Below, piece after piece: positions 34,590 through 47,469 of a stretch of 64,000 nt of DNA. A program made the translations under genes and the position numbers. Numbering within the stretch: position 1 is the first letter of the stretch; every line of letters starts with the position of its first letter. Source of the stretch: Congeria kusceri (taxonomy: Eukaryota; Mollusca; Bivalvia; Myida; Dreissenidae). The notes beneath the pieces were generated by a model that was not told where the DNA came from, did not search any database, and saw only the letters and a list, made by a program, of their open reading frames with translations. Location: contig JAPFQT010000088.1 in assembly GCA_027627225.1 (NCBI GenBank), positions 124,001 to 188,000 of the forward strand, given 5' to 3'.

Positions 34590-37500
34590 AGTGCGTTAGA
34601 GCGCTGGTCTTGGATACAATAAGTCTGTTGGAGCGCTAGTCTTTCTCAAAGTCCGTTGGAGCGTTTGTCTTTCTCCTAGTCTGTTGGAGCGCTTGTCTTT
34701 CTTCAAGTCTGTTGGCGCGCTAGTCTTTCTCCAAGTGTGTTGGAGCGTTTGTCTTTCTCCAAGTCTGTTGGAGCGCTTGTGTTTCTCCAAGTCTGTTGGC
34801 GCGCTAGTCTTTCTCCAACAGTGTTGGAGCGCTAGTCTTTCTCCAAGTCCGTTGGAGCGCTTGTCTTTCTCCAAGTCTGTTGGCGCGCTAGTCTTTCTCC
34901 AACAGTGTTGGAGCGCTAGTCTTTCTCCAAGTCAGTTGGAGCGCTAGCCTTACTCCAAGTCCGTCGGAGCGCTAGTTTTTCTCGTAGTCTGTTTGAGCGC
35001 TAGTTTCATCGAAGTCTGTTGGAGCGCCAGTATTTCTCCAAGTCTGTTGAAGCGCTAGTCTTTCTCCAAGTCTGTTGGAGCGCTAGTCTTTCTCCAAGTC
35101 TGTTGGAGCGCTAGACTTTCTACAAGTCTGTTGGAGCGCTAGTCTTTCTACAAGTCTGTTGGAGCGCTAGTCTTTCTCCAAGTCTGTTGGAGCGCTAGTC
35201 TCATCGAAGTCTGTTGGAGCGCTAGTCTTTCTTCAAGTCTGTTGGAGCGCTTGTCTTTCTCCAAGTCTGCTGGATCGCTAGTATTTCTCCAAGTCTGTTG
35301 AAGTGCTAGTCTTTCTCCAAGTCTGTTGGAGCGCTAGTCTTTCTCCAAGTCTGTTGGAGCGCTAGTCTTTCTACAAGTCTGTTGGAGCGCTAGTCTTTCT
35401 ACAAGTCTGTTGGAGCGCTAGTCTTTCTCCAAGTCTGTTGGAGCGCTAGTCTCATCGAAGTCTGTTGGAGCGCTAGTCTTTCTCCAAGTCTGTTGGAGGG
35501 CTAGTCCCATCGAAGTCTTTTTGAGCGCTTGTCTTTCTCAAAGTCTGTTGGAGCGCTAGTCTTTCTAACAGTCTGTTGGAGCGCTAGTCATTCTACAAGT
35601 CTGTTGGAGCGCTAGTCTCATCGAAGTCTGTTGGAGCGCTAGTCTTTCTCCAAGTCCGTCGGAGCGCTAGTTTTTCTCGTAGTCTGTTTGAGCGCTACTC
35701 TCATCGAAGTCTGTTGGAGCTCTAGCCTTCTTCAAGTCTGTTGGAGCGCTTATCTTTCTCCAAGTCTGCTGGAGCGCTAGTATTTCTCAAAGTCTGTTGG
35801 AGCGCTAGTCTTTCTCCAAGTCTGTTGGAGCGCTAGTCTTTCTAACAGTCTGTTGGAGCGCTAGTCATTCTACAAATCTGTTGGAGCGCTAGTCTCATCG
35901 AAGTCTGTTGGAGCGCTAGTCTTTCTCCAAATCCGTCGGAGCGCTAGTTTTTCTCGTAGTCTGTTTGAGCGCTACTCTCATCGAAGTCTGTTGGAGCTCT
36001 AGCCTTCTTCAAGTCTGTTGGAGCGCTTATCTTTCTCCAAGTCTGCTGGAGCGCTAGTATTTCTCAAAGTCTGTTGAAGCGCTAGTCTTTCTCCAAGTCT
36101 GTTGGAGCGCTAGTCTTTCTACAAGTCTGTTGGAGCGCTAGTCTTTCTACAAGTCTGTTGGAGCGCTAGTCTTTCTCCAAGTCTGTTGGAGCGATAGTCT
36201 TTCTCCAAGTCTGTTGGAGCGCTGGTCTCATCGAAGTATGTTGCAGCGCTAGTCTTTCTTCAAGTCTGTTGGAGCGCTTGTCTTTCTCCAAGTCTGCTGG
36301 AGCGCTAGTCTTTCTCCAAGTCTGTTGGAGCGCTACTCTCATCGAAGTATGTTGCAGCGCTAGTCTTTCTTCAAGTCTGTTGGAGCGCTTGTCTTTCTCC
36401 AAGTCTGCTGGAGCGCTAGTATTTCTCCAAGTCTGTTGAAGCGCTAGCCTTTCTCCTAGTCTGTTGGAGCGCTAGTCTTTCTCCAAGTCTGTTGGAGCGC
36501 TAGTCTTTCTTCAAGTCTGTTAGAGCGCTTGTCTTTCTCCAAGTCTGCTGGAGCGCTAGTATTTCTCCAAGTCTGTTGGAGCGCTAGTCTTTCTCCAAGT
36601 CTGTTGGAGCTCTAGTCTTTCTCCAAGTCTGTTGGAACGCTAGTCTTTCTACAAATCTGTTGGAGCGCTAGTCTTTCTACAAGTCTGTAGGAGCGCTAGT
36701 CTTTCTCCAAGTCTGCTGGAGCGCTAGTATTTCTCCAAGTCTGTTGTAGCGCTAGTCTTTCTCCTAGTCTGTAGGAGCGCTAGCCTTTCTCCAAGTCTGT
36801 TGGAGCGCTAGTCTTTCTTCAAGTCTGTTGGAGCGCTTGTCTTTCTCCAAGTCTGCTGGAGCGCTAGTCTTTCTCCAAGTCTGTTGGAGCGCTAGTCTTT
36901 CTACAAGTCTGTTGGAGCGCTAGTCTTTCTCCAAGTCTGTTGGAGCGCTAGTCTTTCTCCAAGTCTGTTGGAGCGCTACTCTCATCGAAGTATGTTGCAG
37001 CGCTAGTCTTTCTTCAAGTCTGTTGGAGCGCTTGTCTTTCTCCAAGTCTGCTGGAGCGCTAGTATTTCTCCAAGTCTGTTGAAGCGCTAGTCTTTCTCCT
37101 AGTCTGTTGGAGCGCTAGTCTTTCTCCAAGTCTGTTGGAGCGCTAGTCTTTCTTCAAGTCTGTTGGAGCGCTTGTCTTTCTCCAAGTCTGCTGGAGCGCT
37201 AGTATTTCTCCAAGTCTGTTGGAGCGCTAGTCTTTCTCCAAGTCTGTTGGAGCTCTAGTCTTTCTCCAAGTCTGTTGGAACGCTAGTCTTTCTACAAGTC
37301 TGTTGGAGCGCTAGTCTTTCTACAAGTCTGTAGGAGCGCTAGTCTTTCTCCAAGTCTGTTGGACCGCTAGTCTCATTGAAGTCTGTTGGAGCGCTAGTCT
37401 TTCTTCAAGTCTGTTGGAGCGCTTGTCTTTCTCCAAGTCTGCTGGAGCGCTAGTATTTCTCCAAGTCTGTTGAAGCGCTAGTCTTTCTCAAAGTCTGTTG

Positions 37501-40500
37501 AAGCGCTAGTCTTTCTCCAAGTCTGTTGGAGCGCTAGTCTTTCTCCAAGTCTGTTGGAGCGCTAGTCTTTCTACAAGTCTGTTGGAGCGCTAGTCTTTCT
37601 ACAAGTCTGTTGGAGCGCTAGTCTTTCTCCAAGTCTGTTGGAGCGCTAATCTCATCGAAGTCTGTTGGAGCGCTTGTCTTTCTCCAAGTCTGTTGGAGGG
37701 CTAGTCCCATCGAAGTCTTTTTGAGCGCTAGTCTTTCTCCAAGTCTGTTGGACCGCTAGTCTCATTGAAGTCTGTTGGAGCGCTAGTCTTTCTTCAAGTC
37801 TGTTGGAGCGCTTGTCTTTCTCCAAGTCTGCTGGAGCGCTAGTATTTCTCCAAGTCTGTTGAAGCGCTAGTCTTTCTCAAAGTCTGTTGAAGCGCTAGTC
37901 TTTCTCCAAGTCTGTTGGAGCGCTAGTCTTTCTCCAAGTCTGTTGGAGCGCTAGTCTTTCTACAAGTCTGTTGGAGCGCTAGTCTTTCTACAAGTCTGTT
38001 GGAGCGCTAGTCTTTCTCCAAGTCTGTTGGAGCGCTAATCTCATCGAAGTCTGTTGGAGCGCTTGTCTTTCTCCAAGTCTGTTGGAGGGCTAGTCCCATC
38101 GAAGTCTTTTTGAGCGCTTGTCTTTCTCAAAGTCTGTTGGAGAGCTAGTCTTTCTCCAAATCTGTTGGAGCGCTAGTCTTTCTCCAAGTCTGTTGGAGCG
38201 CTAGTCTCATCAAAGTCTGTTGGAGCGCTAGTCTTTCTCCAAGTCTGTTGGAGCGCTAGTCTCATCGAAGTCTGTTGAAGCGCTTGTCTTTCTCCAAGTC
38301 TGTTGGAGCGCTAGCTTTCTCCAAGTCTGTTGGAGCGCTAGTCTTTCTCCAAGTCTGTTGGAGCGCTAGTCTTACTCTAAGTGTGTTGGAGCGCTAGTCT
38401 TACTCAAAGTCTGTTGGAGCGCTAGTCTTACTCTAAGTGTGTTTGAGCGCTAGTCTTACTCTAAGTGTGTTGGAGCGCTAGTCTTTCTCTAAGTGTGTTG
38501 GAACGCTAGTATTTCTCCAAGTCTGTTGGAGCGCTAGTCTTTCTCCAGTCTGTTGGAGCGCTAGTTTTTCTTCAAGTCTGTTGGAGCGCTAGTCTCTTCG
38601 AAGTCTGTTGGAGCACTAGTCTTTCTCCAAGTCTGTTGGAGCGCTAGTCTTTCTCCAGTCTGTTGGAGCGCTAGTCTTACTCTAAGTGTGTTGGAGCGCT
38701 TGTCTTACTCTAAGTGTGTTGGAGCGCTAGTCTTACTCAAAGTGTGTTGGAGCGCTAGTCTTACTATAAGTGTGTTGGAGGGATAGTCTTTCTCCAAGTC
38801 TGTTGGAGCGCTAGTCTTTCTCCAAGTCTGTTGGAGCGCTAGTCTTTATCGAAGTCTGTTGGTGCGCTAATCTTTCTCCAAGTCTGTTGGGGCGCTAGTC
38901 TTTCTCCAAGTCTGTTGGAGCGCTAGTCTTTATCGAAGTCTGTTGGAGCGCTAGTCTTTCTCCAAGTCTGTTGGAGCGCTAGTCTTTCTAACAGTCTGTT
39001 GGAGCGCTAGTCATTCTACAAATCTGTTGGAGCGCTAGTCTCATCGAAGTCTGTTGGAGCGCTAGTCTTTCTCCAAGTCCGTCGGAGCGCTAGTTTTTCT
39101 CGTAGTCTGTTTGAGCGCTACTCTCATCGAAGTCTGTTGGAGCTCTAGCCTTCTTCAAGTCTGTTGGAGCGCTTATCTTTCTCCAAGTCTGCTGGAGCGC
39201 TAGTATTTCTCAAAGTCTGTTGAAGCGCTAGTCTTTCTCCAAGTCTGTTGGAGCGCTAGTCTTTCTACAAGTCTGTTGGAGCGCTAGTCTTTCTACAAGT
39301 CTGTTGGAGCGCTAGTCTTTCTCCAAGTCTGTTGGAGCGCTAGTCTTTCTCCAAGTCTGTTGGAGCGCTGGTCTCATCGAAGTATGTTGCAGCGCTAGTC
39401 TTTCTTCAAGTCTGTTGGAGCGCTTGTCTTTCTCCAAGTCTGCTGGAGCGCTAGTATTTCTCCAAGTCTGTTGAAGCGCTAGTCTTTCTCCTAGTCTGTT
39501 GGAGCGCTAGTCTTTCTCCAAGTCTGTTGGAGCGCTAGTCTTTCTCCAAGTCTGTTGGAGCGCTAGTCTTTCTACAAGTCTGTTGGAGCACTAGTCTTTC
39601 TCCAAGTCTGTTGGAGCGCTAGTCTTTCTCCAAGTCTGTTGGAGCGCTACTCTCATCGAAGTATGTTGCAGCGCTAGTCTTTCTTCAAGTCTGTTGGAGC
39701 GCTTGTCTTTCTCCAAGTCTGCTGGAGCGCTAGTATTTCTCCAAGTCTGTTGAAGCGCTAGCCTTTCTCCTAGTCTGTTGGAGCGCTAGTCTTTCTCCAA
39801 GTCTGTTGGAGCGCTAGTCTTTCTTCAAGTCTGTTAGAGCGCTTGTCTTTCTCCAAGTCTGCTGGAGCGCTAGTATTTCTCCAAGTCTGTTGGAGCGCTA
39901 GTCTTTCTCCAAGTCTGTTGGAGCTCTAGTCTTTCTCCAAGTCTGTTGGAACGCTAGTCTTTCTACAAATCTGTTGGAGCGCTAGTCTTTCTACAAGTCT
40001 GTAGGAGCGCTAGTCTTTCTCCAAGTCTGCTGGAGCGCTAGTATTTCTCCAAGTCTGTTGTAGCGCTAGTCTTTCTCCTAGTCTGTAGGAGCGCTAGCCT
40101 TTCTCCAAGTCTGTTGGAGCGCTAGTCTTTCTTCAAGTCTGTTGGAGCGCTTGTCTTTCTCCAAGTCTGCTGGAGCGCTAGTCTTTCTCCAAGTCTGTTG
40201 GAGCGCTAGTCTTTCTACAAGTCTGTTGGAGCGCTAGTCTTTCTCCAAGTCTGTTGGAGCGCTAGTCTTTCTCCAAGTCTGTTGGAGCGCTACTCTCATC
40301 GAAGTATGTTGCAGCGCTAGTCTTTCTTCAAGTCTGTTGGAGCGCTTGTCTTTCTCCAAGTCTGCTGGAGCGCTAGTATTTCTCCAAGTCTGTTGAAGCG
40401 CTAGTCTTTCTCCTAGTCTGTTGGAGCGCTAGTCTTTCTCCAAGTCTGTTGGAGCGCTAGTCTTTCTTCAAGTCTGTTGGAGCGCTTGTCTTTCTCCAAG

Positions 40501-43500
40501 TCTGCTGGAGCGCTAGTATTTCTCCAAGTCTGTTGGAGCGCTAGTCTTTCTCCAAGTCTGTTGGAGCTCTAGTCTTTCTCCAAGTCTGTTGGAACGCTAG
40601 TCTTTCTACAAGTCTGTTGGAGCGCTAGTCTTTCTACAAGTCTGTAGGAGCGCTAGTCTTTCTCCAAGTCTGTTGGACCGCTAGTCTCATTGAAGTCTGT
40701 TGGAGCGCTAGTCTTTCTTCAAGTCTGTTGGAGCGCTTGTCTTTCTCCAAGTCTGCTGGAGCGCTAGTATTTCTCCAAGTCTGTTGAAGCGCTAGTCTTT
40801 CTCCAAGTCTGTTGGAGCGCTAGTCTTTCTCCAAGTCTGTTGGAGCGCTAGTCTTTCTACAAGTCTGTTGGAGCGCTAGTCTTTCTACAAGTCTGTTGGA
40901 GCGCTAGTCTTTCTCCAAGTCTGTTGGAGCGCTAGTCTCATCGAAGTCTGTTGGAGCGCTAGTCTTTCTCCAAGTCTGTTGGAGGGCTAGTCCCATCGAA
41001 GTCTTTTTGAGCGCTTGTCTTTCTCAAAGTCTGTTGGAGCGCTAGTCTTTCTAACAGTCTGTTGGAGCGCTAGTCATTCTACAAGTCTGTTGGAGCGCTA
41101 GTCTCATCGAAGTCTGTTGGAGCGCTAGTCTTTCTCCAAGTCCGTCGGAGCGCTAGTTTTTCTCGTAGTCTGTTTGAGCGCTACTCTCATCGAAGTCTGT
41201 TGGAGCTCTAGCCTTCTTCAAGTCTGTTCGAGCGCTTATCTTTCTCCAAGTCTGCTGGAGCGCTAGTATTTCTCAAAGTCTGTTGGAGCGCTAGTCTTTC
41301 TCCAAGTCTGTTGGAGCGCTAGTCTTTCTAACAGTCTGTTGGAGCGCTAGTCATTCTACAAATCTGTTGGAGCGCTAGTCTCATCGAAGTCTGTTGGAGC
41401 GCTAGTCTTTCTCCAAATCCGTCGGAGCGCTAGTTTTTCTCGTAGTCTGTTTGAGCGCTACTCTCATCGAAGTCTGTTGGAGCTCTAGCCTTCTTCAAGT
41501 CTGTTGGAGCGCTTATCTTTCTCCAAGTCTGCTGGAGCGCTAGTATTTCTCAAAGTCTGTTGAAGCGCTAGTCTTTCTCCAAGTCTGTTGGAGCGCTAGT
41601 CTTTCTACAAGTCTGTTGGAGCGCTAGTCTTTCTACAAGTCTGTTGGAGCGCTAGTCTTTCTCCAAGTCTGTTGGAGCGATAGTCTTTCTCCAAGTCTGT
41701 TGGAGCGCTGGTCTCATCGAAGTATGTTGCAGCGCTAGTCTTTCTTCAAGTCTGTTGGAGCGCTTGTCTTTCTCCAAGTCTGCTGGAGCGCTAGTATTTC
41801 TCCAAGTCTGTTGAAGCGCTAGTCTTTCTCCTAGTCTGTTGGAGCGCTAGTCTTTCTCCAAGTCTGTTGGAGCGCTAGTCTTTCTCCAAGTCTGTTGGAG
41901 CGCTAGTCTTTCTACAAGTCTGTTGGAGCGCTAGTCTTTCTCCAAGTCTGTTGGAGCGCTAGTCTTTCTCCAAGTCTGTTGGAGCGCTACTCTCATCGAA
42001 GTATGTTGCAGCGCTAGTCTTTCTTCAAGTCTGTTGGAGCGCTTGTCTTTCTCCAAGTCTGCTGGAGCGCTAGTATTTCTCCAAGTCTGTTGAAGCGCTA
42101 GTCTTTCTCCTAGTCTGTTGGAGCGCTAGTCTTTCTCCAAGTCTGTTGGAGCGCTAGTCTTTCTTCAAGTCTGTTGGAGCGCTTGTCTTTCTCCAAGTCT
42201 GCTGGAGCGCTAGTATTTCTCCAAGTCTGTTGGAGCGCTAGTCTTTCTCCAAGTCTGTTGGAGCTCTAGTCTTTCTCCAAGTCTGTTGGAACGCTAGTCT
42301 TTCTACAAGTCTGTTGGAGCGCTAGTCTTTCTACAAGTCTGTAGGAGCGCTAGTCTTTCTCCAAGTCTGTTGGACCGCTAGTCTCATTGAAGTCTGTTGG
42401 AGCGCTAGTCTTTCTTCAAGTCTGTTGGAGCGCTTGTCTTTCTCCAAGTCTGCTGGAGCGCTAGTATTTCTCCAAGTCTGTTGAAGCGCTAGTCTTTCTC
42501 AAAGTCTGTTGAAGCGCTAGTCTTTCTCCAAGTCTGTTGGAGCGCTAGTCTTTCTCCAAGTCTGTTGGAGCGCTAGTCTTTCTACAAGTCTGTTGGAGCG
42601 CTAGTCTTTCTACAAGTCTGTTGGAGCGCTAGTCTTTCTCCAAGTCTGTTGGAGCGCTAATCTCATCGAAGTCTGTTGGAGCGCTTGTCTTTCTCCAAGT
42701 CTGTTGGAGGGCTAGTCCCATCGAAGTCTTTTTGAGCGCTAGTCTTTCTCCAAGTCTGTTGGACCGCTAGTCTCATTGAAGTCTGTTGGAGCGCTAGTCT
42801 TTCTTCAAGTCTGTTGGAGCGCTTGTCTTTCTCCAAGTCTGCTGGAGCGCTAGTATTTCTCCAAGTCTGTTGAAGCGCTAGTCTTTCTCAAAGTCTGTTG
42901 AAGCGCTAGTCTTTCTCCAAGTCTGTTGGAGCGCTAGTCTTTCTCCAAGTCTGTTGGAGCGCTAGTCTTTCTACAAGTCTGTTGGAGCGCAAGTCTTTCT
43001 ACAAGTCTGTTGGAGCGCTAGTCTTTCTCCAAGTCTGTTGGAGCGCTATTCTCATCGAAGTCTGTTGGAGCGCTTGTCTTTCTCCAAGTCTGTTGGAGGG
43101 CTAGTCCCATCGAAGTCTTTTTGAGCGCTTGTCTTTCTCAAAGTCTGTTGGAGAGCTAGTCTTTCTCCAAATCTGTTGGAGCGCTAGTCTTTCTCCAAGT
43201 CTGTTGGAGCGCTAGTCTCATCAAAGTCTGTTGGAGCGCTAGTCTTTCTCCAAGTCTGTTGGAGCGCTAGTCTCATCGAAGTCTGTTGAAGCGCTTGTCT
43301 TTCTCCAAGTCTGTTGGAGCGCTAGCTTTCTCCAAGTCTGTTGGAGCGCTAGTCTTTCTCCAAGTCTGTTGGAGCGCTAGTCTTACTCTAAGTGTGTTGG
43401 AGCGCTAGTCTTACTCAAAGTCTGTTGGAGCGCTAGTCTTACTCTAAGTGTGTTTGAGCGCTAGTCTTACTCTAAGTGTGTTGGAGCGCTAGTCTTTCTC

Positions 43501-46060
43501 TAAGTGTGTTGGAACGCTAGTATTTCTCCAAGTCTGTTGGAGCGCTAGTCTTTCTCCAGTCTGTTGGAGCGCTAGTTTTTCTTCAAGTCTGTTGGAGCGC
43601 TAGTATCTTCGAAGTCTGTTGGAGCGCTAGTCTTTCTCCAAGTCTGTTGGAGCGCTAGTCTTTCTCCAGTGTGTTGGAGCGCTAGTCTTACTCTAAGTGT
43701 GTTGGAGCGCTTGTCTTTCTCTAAGTGTGTTGGAGCGCTAGTCTTACTCAAAGTGTGTTGGAGCGCTAGTCTTACTATAAGTGTGTTGGAGGGCTAGTCT
43801 TTCTCCAAGTCTGTTGGAGCGCTAGTCTTTCTCCAAGTCTGTTGGAGCGCTAGTCTTTATCGAAGTCTGTTGGTGCGCTAGTCTTTCTCCAAGTCTGTTG
43901 GGGCGCTAGTCTTTCTCCAAGTCTGTTGGAGCGCTAGTCTTTATCGAAGTCTGTTGGAGCGCTAGTCTTTCTCCAAGTCTGTTGGAGCGCTAGTCTTTCT
44001 AACAGTCTGTTGGAGCGCTAGTCATTCTACAAATCTGTTGGAGCGCTAGTCTCATCGAAGTCTGTTGGAGCGCTAGTCTTTCTCCAAGTCCGTCGGAGCG
44101 CTAGTTTTTCTCGTAGTCTGTTTGAGCGCTACTCTCATCGAAGTCTGTTGGAGCTCTAGCCTTCTTCAAGTCTGTTGGAGCGCTTATCTTTCTCCAAGTC
44201 TGCTGGAGCGCTAGTATTTCTCAAAGTCTGTTGAAGCGCTAGTCTTTCTCCAAGTCTGTTGGAGCGCTAGTCTTTCTACAAGTCTGTTGGAGCGCTAGTC
44301 TTTCTACAAGTCTGTTGGAGCGCTAGTCTTTCTCCAAGTCTGTTGGAGCGCTAGTCTTTCTCCAAGTCTGTTGGAGCGCTGGTCTCATCGAAGTATGTTG
44401 CAGCGCTAGTCTTTCTTCAAGTCTGTTGGAGCGCTTGTCTTTCTCCAAGTCTGCTGGAGCGCTAGTATTTCTCCAAGTCTGTTGAAGCGCTAGTCTTTCT
44501 CCTAGTCTGTTGGAGCGCTAGTCTTTCTCCAAGTCTGTTGGAGCGCTAGTCTTTCTCCAAGTCTGTTGGAGCGCTAGTCTTTCTACAAGTCTGTTGGAGC
44601 GCTAGTCTTTCTCCAAGTCTGTTGGAGCGCTAGTCTTTCTCCAAGTCTGTTGGAGCGCTACTCTCATCGAAGTATGTTGCAGCGCTAGTCTTTCTTCAAG
44701 TCTGTTGGAGCGCTTGTCTTTCTCCAAGTCTGCTGGAGCGCTAGTATTTCTCCAAGTCTGTTGAAGCGCTAGCCTTTCTCCTAGTCTATTGGAGCGCTAG
44801 TCTTTCTCCAAGTCTGTTGGAGCGCTAGTCTTTCTTCAAGTCTGTTGGAGCGCTTGTCTTTCTCCAAGTCTGCTGGAGCGCTAGTATTTCTCCAAGTCTG
44901 TTGGAGCGCTAGTCTTTCTCCAAGTCTGTTGGAGCTCTAGTCTTTCTCCAAGTCTGTTGGAACGCTGGTCTTTCTACAAGTCTGTTGGAGCGCTAGTCTT
45001 TCTACAAGTCTGTTGGAGCGCTAGTCGTTCTCCAAGTCTGCTGGAGCGCTAGTATTTCTCCAAGTCTGTTGTAGCGCTAGTCTTTCTCCTAGTCTGTAGG
45101 AGCGCTAGTCTTTCTCCAAGTCTGTTGGAGCGCTAGTCTTTCTTCAAGTCTGTTGGAGCGCTTGTCTTTCTCCAAGTCTGCTGGAGCGCTAGTATTTCTC
45201 CAAGTGTGTTGGAGCGCTAGTCTTTCTACAAGTCTGTTGGAGCGCTAGTCTTTCTCCAAGTCTGTTGGAGCGCTAGTCTTTCTCCAAGTCTGTTGGAGCG
45301 CTACTCTCATCGAAGTATGTTGCAGCGCTAGTCTTTCTTCAAGTCTGTTGGAGCGCTTGTCTTTCTCCAAGTCTGCTGGAGCGCTAGTATTTCTCCAAGT
45401 CTGTTGAAGCGCTAGTCTTTCTCCTAGTCTGTTGGAGCGCTAGTCTTTCTCCAAGTCTGTTGGAGCGCTAGTCTTTCTTCAAGTCTGTTGGAGCGCTTGT
45501 CTTTCTCCAAGTCTGCTGGAGCGCTAGTATTTCTCCAAGTCTGTTGGAGCGCTAGTCTTTCTCCAAGTCTGTTGGAGCTCTAGTCTTTCTCCAAGTCTGT
45601 TGGAACGCTAGTCTTTCTACAAGTCTGTTGGAGCGCTAGTCTTTCTACAAGTCTGTAGGAGCGCTAGTCTTTCTCCAAGTCTGTTGGACCGCTAGTCTCA
45701 TTGAAGTCTGTTGGAGCGCTAGTCTTTCTTCAAGTCTGTTGGAGCGCTTGACTTTCTCCAAGTCTGCTGGAGCGCTAGTATTTCTCCAAGTCTGTTGAAG
45801 CGCTAGTCTTTCTCAAAGTCTGTTGAAGCGCTAGTCTTTCTCCAAGTCTGTTGGAGCGCTAGTCTTTCTCCAAGTCTGTTGGAGCGCTAGTCTTTCTACA
45901 AGTCTGTTGGAGCGCTAGTCTTTCTACAAGTCTGTTGGAGCGCTAGTCTTTCTCCAAGTCTGTTGGAGCGCTAATCTCATCGAAGTCTGTTGGAGCGCTT
46001 GTCTTTCTCCAAGTCTGTTGGAGGGCTAGTCCCATCGAAGTCTTTTTGAGCGCTTGTCTT
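34590..46060 (+). repeat. 28-bp satellite, about 410 copies, higher-order
   Basis: The unit reads GTTGGAGCGCTAGTCTTTCT then CCAAGTCT. Each has the palindrome AGCGCT and an inverted pair TTGGAG..CTCCAA around an 11-base loop. Variant units (CTCATCGAAGT, CTACAAGT, CTTCAAGT, CTTACTCTAAGTGTG, GAGGGCTAGTCCCATCGAAG) recur in order and reveal higher-order blocks: the GAGGGCTAGTCCC..TTTTTGAGCGCTTG landmark occurs at 35496, 40982 and 46021, giving blocks of 5486 and 5039 bp. Five landmarks between 37362 and 40676 recur exactly 5011 bp further right. Further internal duplication is present (36028 matches 39174, 36743 matches 40057). Short ORFs inside are chance. Confidence 0.98.
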
Positions 46061-46237
46061 GTGTTTTATTATAATATATTTATAATATCCACCATAATAC
46101 AATTAAAACAAATCATAAAACATTAATTTAGTCGATAATGACTGCGTATGTCACAAGTCTTGTGAATCTCGGAACCGAATGGTATTTAGGCCAAATTGTC
46201 TTGGGACCAAACTGCCTTAGGATCACATGATACTTTA
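46061..46237. other. array flank, no gene
   Basis: AT-rich sequence directly after the last satellite unit, with TTTATTATAATATATTTATA at the boundary. Confidence 0.5.
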
Positions 46238-46257
46238 ACTTCCGGTAAAATGGCGGC
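46238..46257 (+). promoter_or_regulatory. ETS site plus YY1-like start region
   Basis: ACTTCCGG (46238-46245) is a full ETS-family site and AAAATGGCGGC (46247-46257) differs by one base from the YY1 consensus AAGATGGCGGC; the pair is characteristic of TATA-less promoters with the YY1 site just downstream of initiation. The ATG at 46250 gives only 17 codons, but a donor ACAAAG|GTAACA follows (exon end about 46325), so a short first exon is possible. No downstream exon could be assigned. Confidence 0.35.
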
Positions 46258-46982
46258 AATGTCAATGCAAATGTATACAGTTGCAGTTTATGAAAGGATT
46301 TAGCAATTAATTAGAACGTGACAAAGGTAACATTTGATTGTTTTCATTTTCATATCCAATAATGAAACAAATAACACCAATAAACCGAACTAACATGAAT
46401 ATTTAATAATGGAAACTGAAAACCAAGTAATCGTCAAATATGCTATACAATTATGTAATACAATACATAGGGAAAGATCTAGGATTACAAGAGGTACAGG
46501 GTGCGGCTAAAAAGGAGCAGGGTGGAAAACCGGACCAGGCTGTTGACATTTTCTTATAAATAGCTAAATCCAGGGAATTTATTAGTCTAAGACTTGTAAT
46601 TAAGGTTTTTAAGCATTCTATTCAGTTGTCAATACAAATTTGCAAAAAGATATAAAATATCATGTTATTCAACATTTTTGTGGTGACTAGTCAGAAGGGG
46701 TAGCAGGGGAGAAAAAAAATGAGAAGGGTGCAGCACCCTGCTATTTAGCTCGAGATGTTTAGCTCAAGATGTTTCCCTACAATACAATAAATGAACACGC
46801 AGTGACTGGACCTAATTACAAGTGCAACACAGGCACTAGTACTGGGATGTAGAGCATACTTCTTGTAAACGGGCACTGAATTGTTTATGGTAGCAGAACT
46901 TGTTAGGCACTCGGCAAACCTTAATTTTAGTTACTTTTTATGTGAGCAATAATTGTCAGCATAAAAGAGGTGGGGGACTTAC

Positions 46983-47036
46983 CGTTAAAGAAAAATATTT
47001 GTCATCTTCAACATGATGAAATAACATGGTTAGCAT
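46983..47036 (-). CDS. possible first coding exon, minus strand
   Basis: An ATG (47036) opens 18 codons (MLTMLFHHVEDDKYFSLT) that end exactly at a strong donor, TTTAACG|GTAAGTCC, in phase 0; the minus-strand sequence before it has a pyrimidine-rich acceptor-like tatttttacaag. No partner exon further left was recognised. Too short to assign; may be chance. Confidence 0.22.
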
Positions 47037-47469
47037 TGAAATTTGTTTACTTACTTGTAAAAATAATTTACTCTTCAATGTTTTGTAGCCTCTACACCTG
47101 TTCATGGATGTTATGCATTCGAGTCCGCACATGGGCATAATATGCTACTGACGGAATGTAATAATTGCATTTAAATTTAAATGGCTTCTTTACTTACTAT
47201 TAATTTGAAACTTCACACATGTCTTCAGGGTTATTATGTGAGGCCACTGATCAAAGCTCATAACTTTTAATGGAAACGCAGATCTGATATGTTAATTAAT
47301 AAACTTGGCAAATAATGGGAATTTATAAACAATAACTCTTAAACCCTTACACAAAGTACATCATTCCTGTAGTCCTAAATAAGTAGATATTTAGTTGATT
47401 CTGATCTCATTTTTGTATGGGGCGACAGAATCTACACCATGTCTAAACAGTTAAAATTCAACTTTAAAT

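Noticed and set aside
34596..36402. ORFs of 78-92 codons in both strands with repeated Lys/Arg/Ser peptides
   Set aside because: They are translations of the 28-bp satellite; 28 is not a multiple of three and the frames break quickly elsewhere in the array.
34590..46060. Could the regular array be a CRISPR locus?
   Set aside because: There are no unique spacers between repeats; units are directly adjacent, and the window is eukaryotic.
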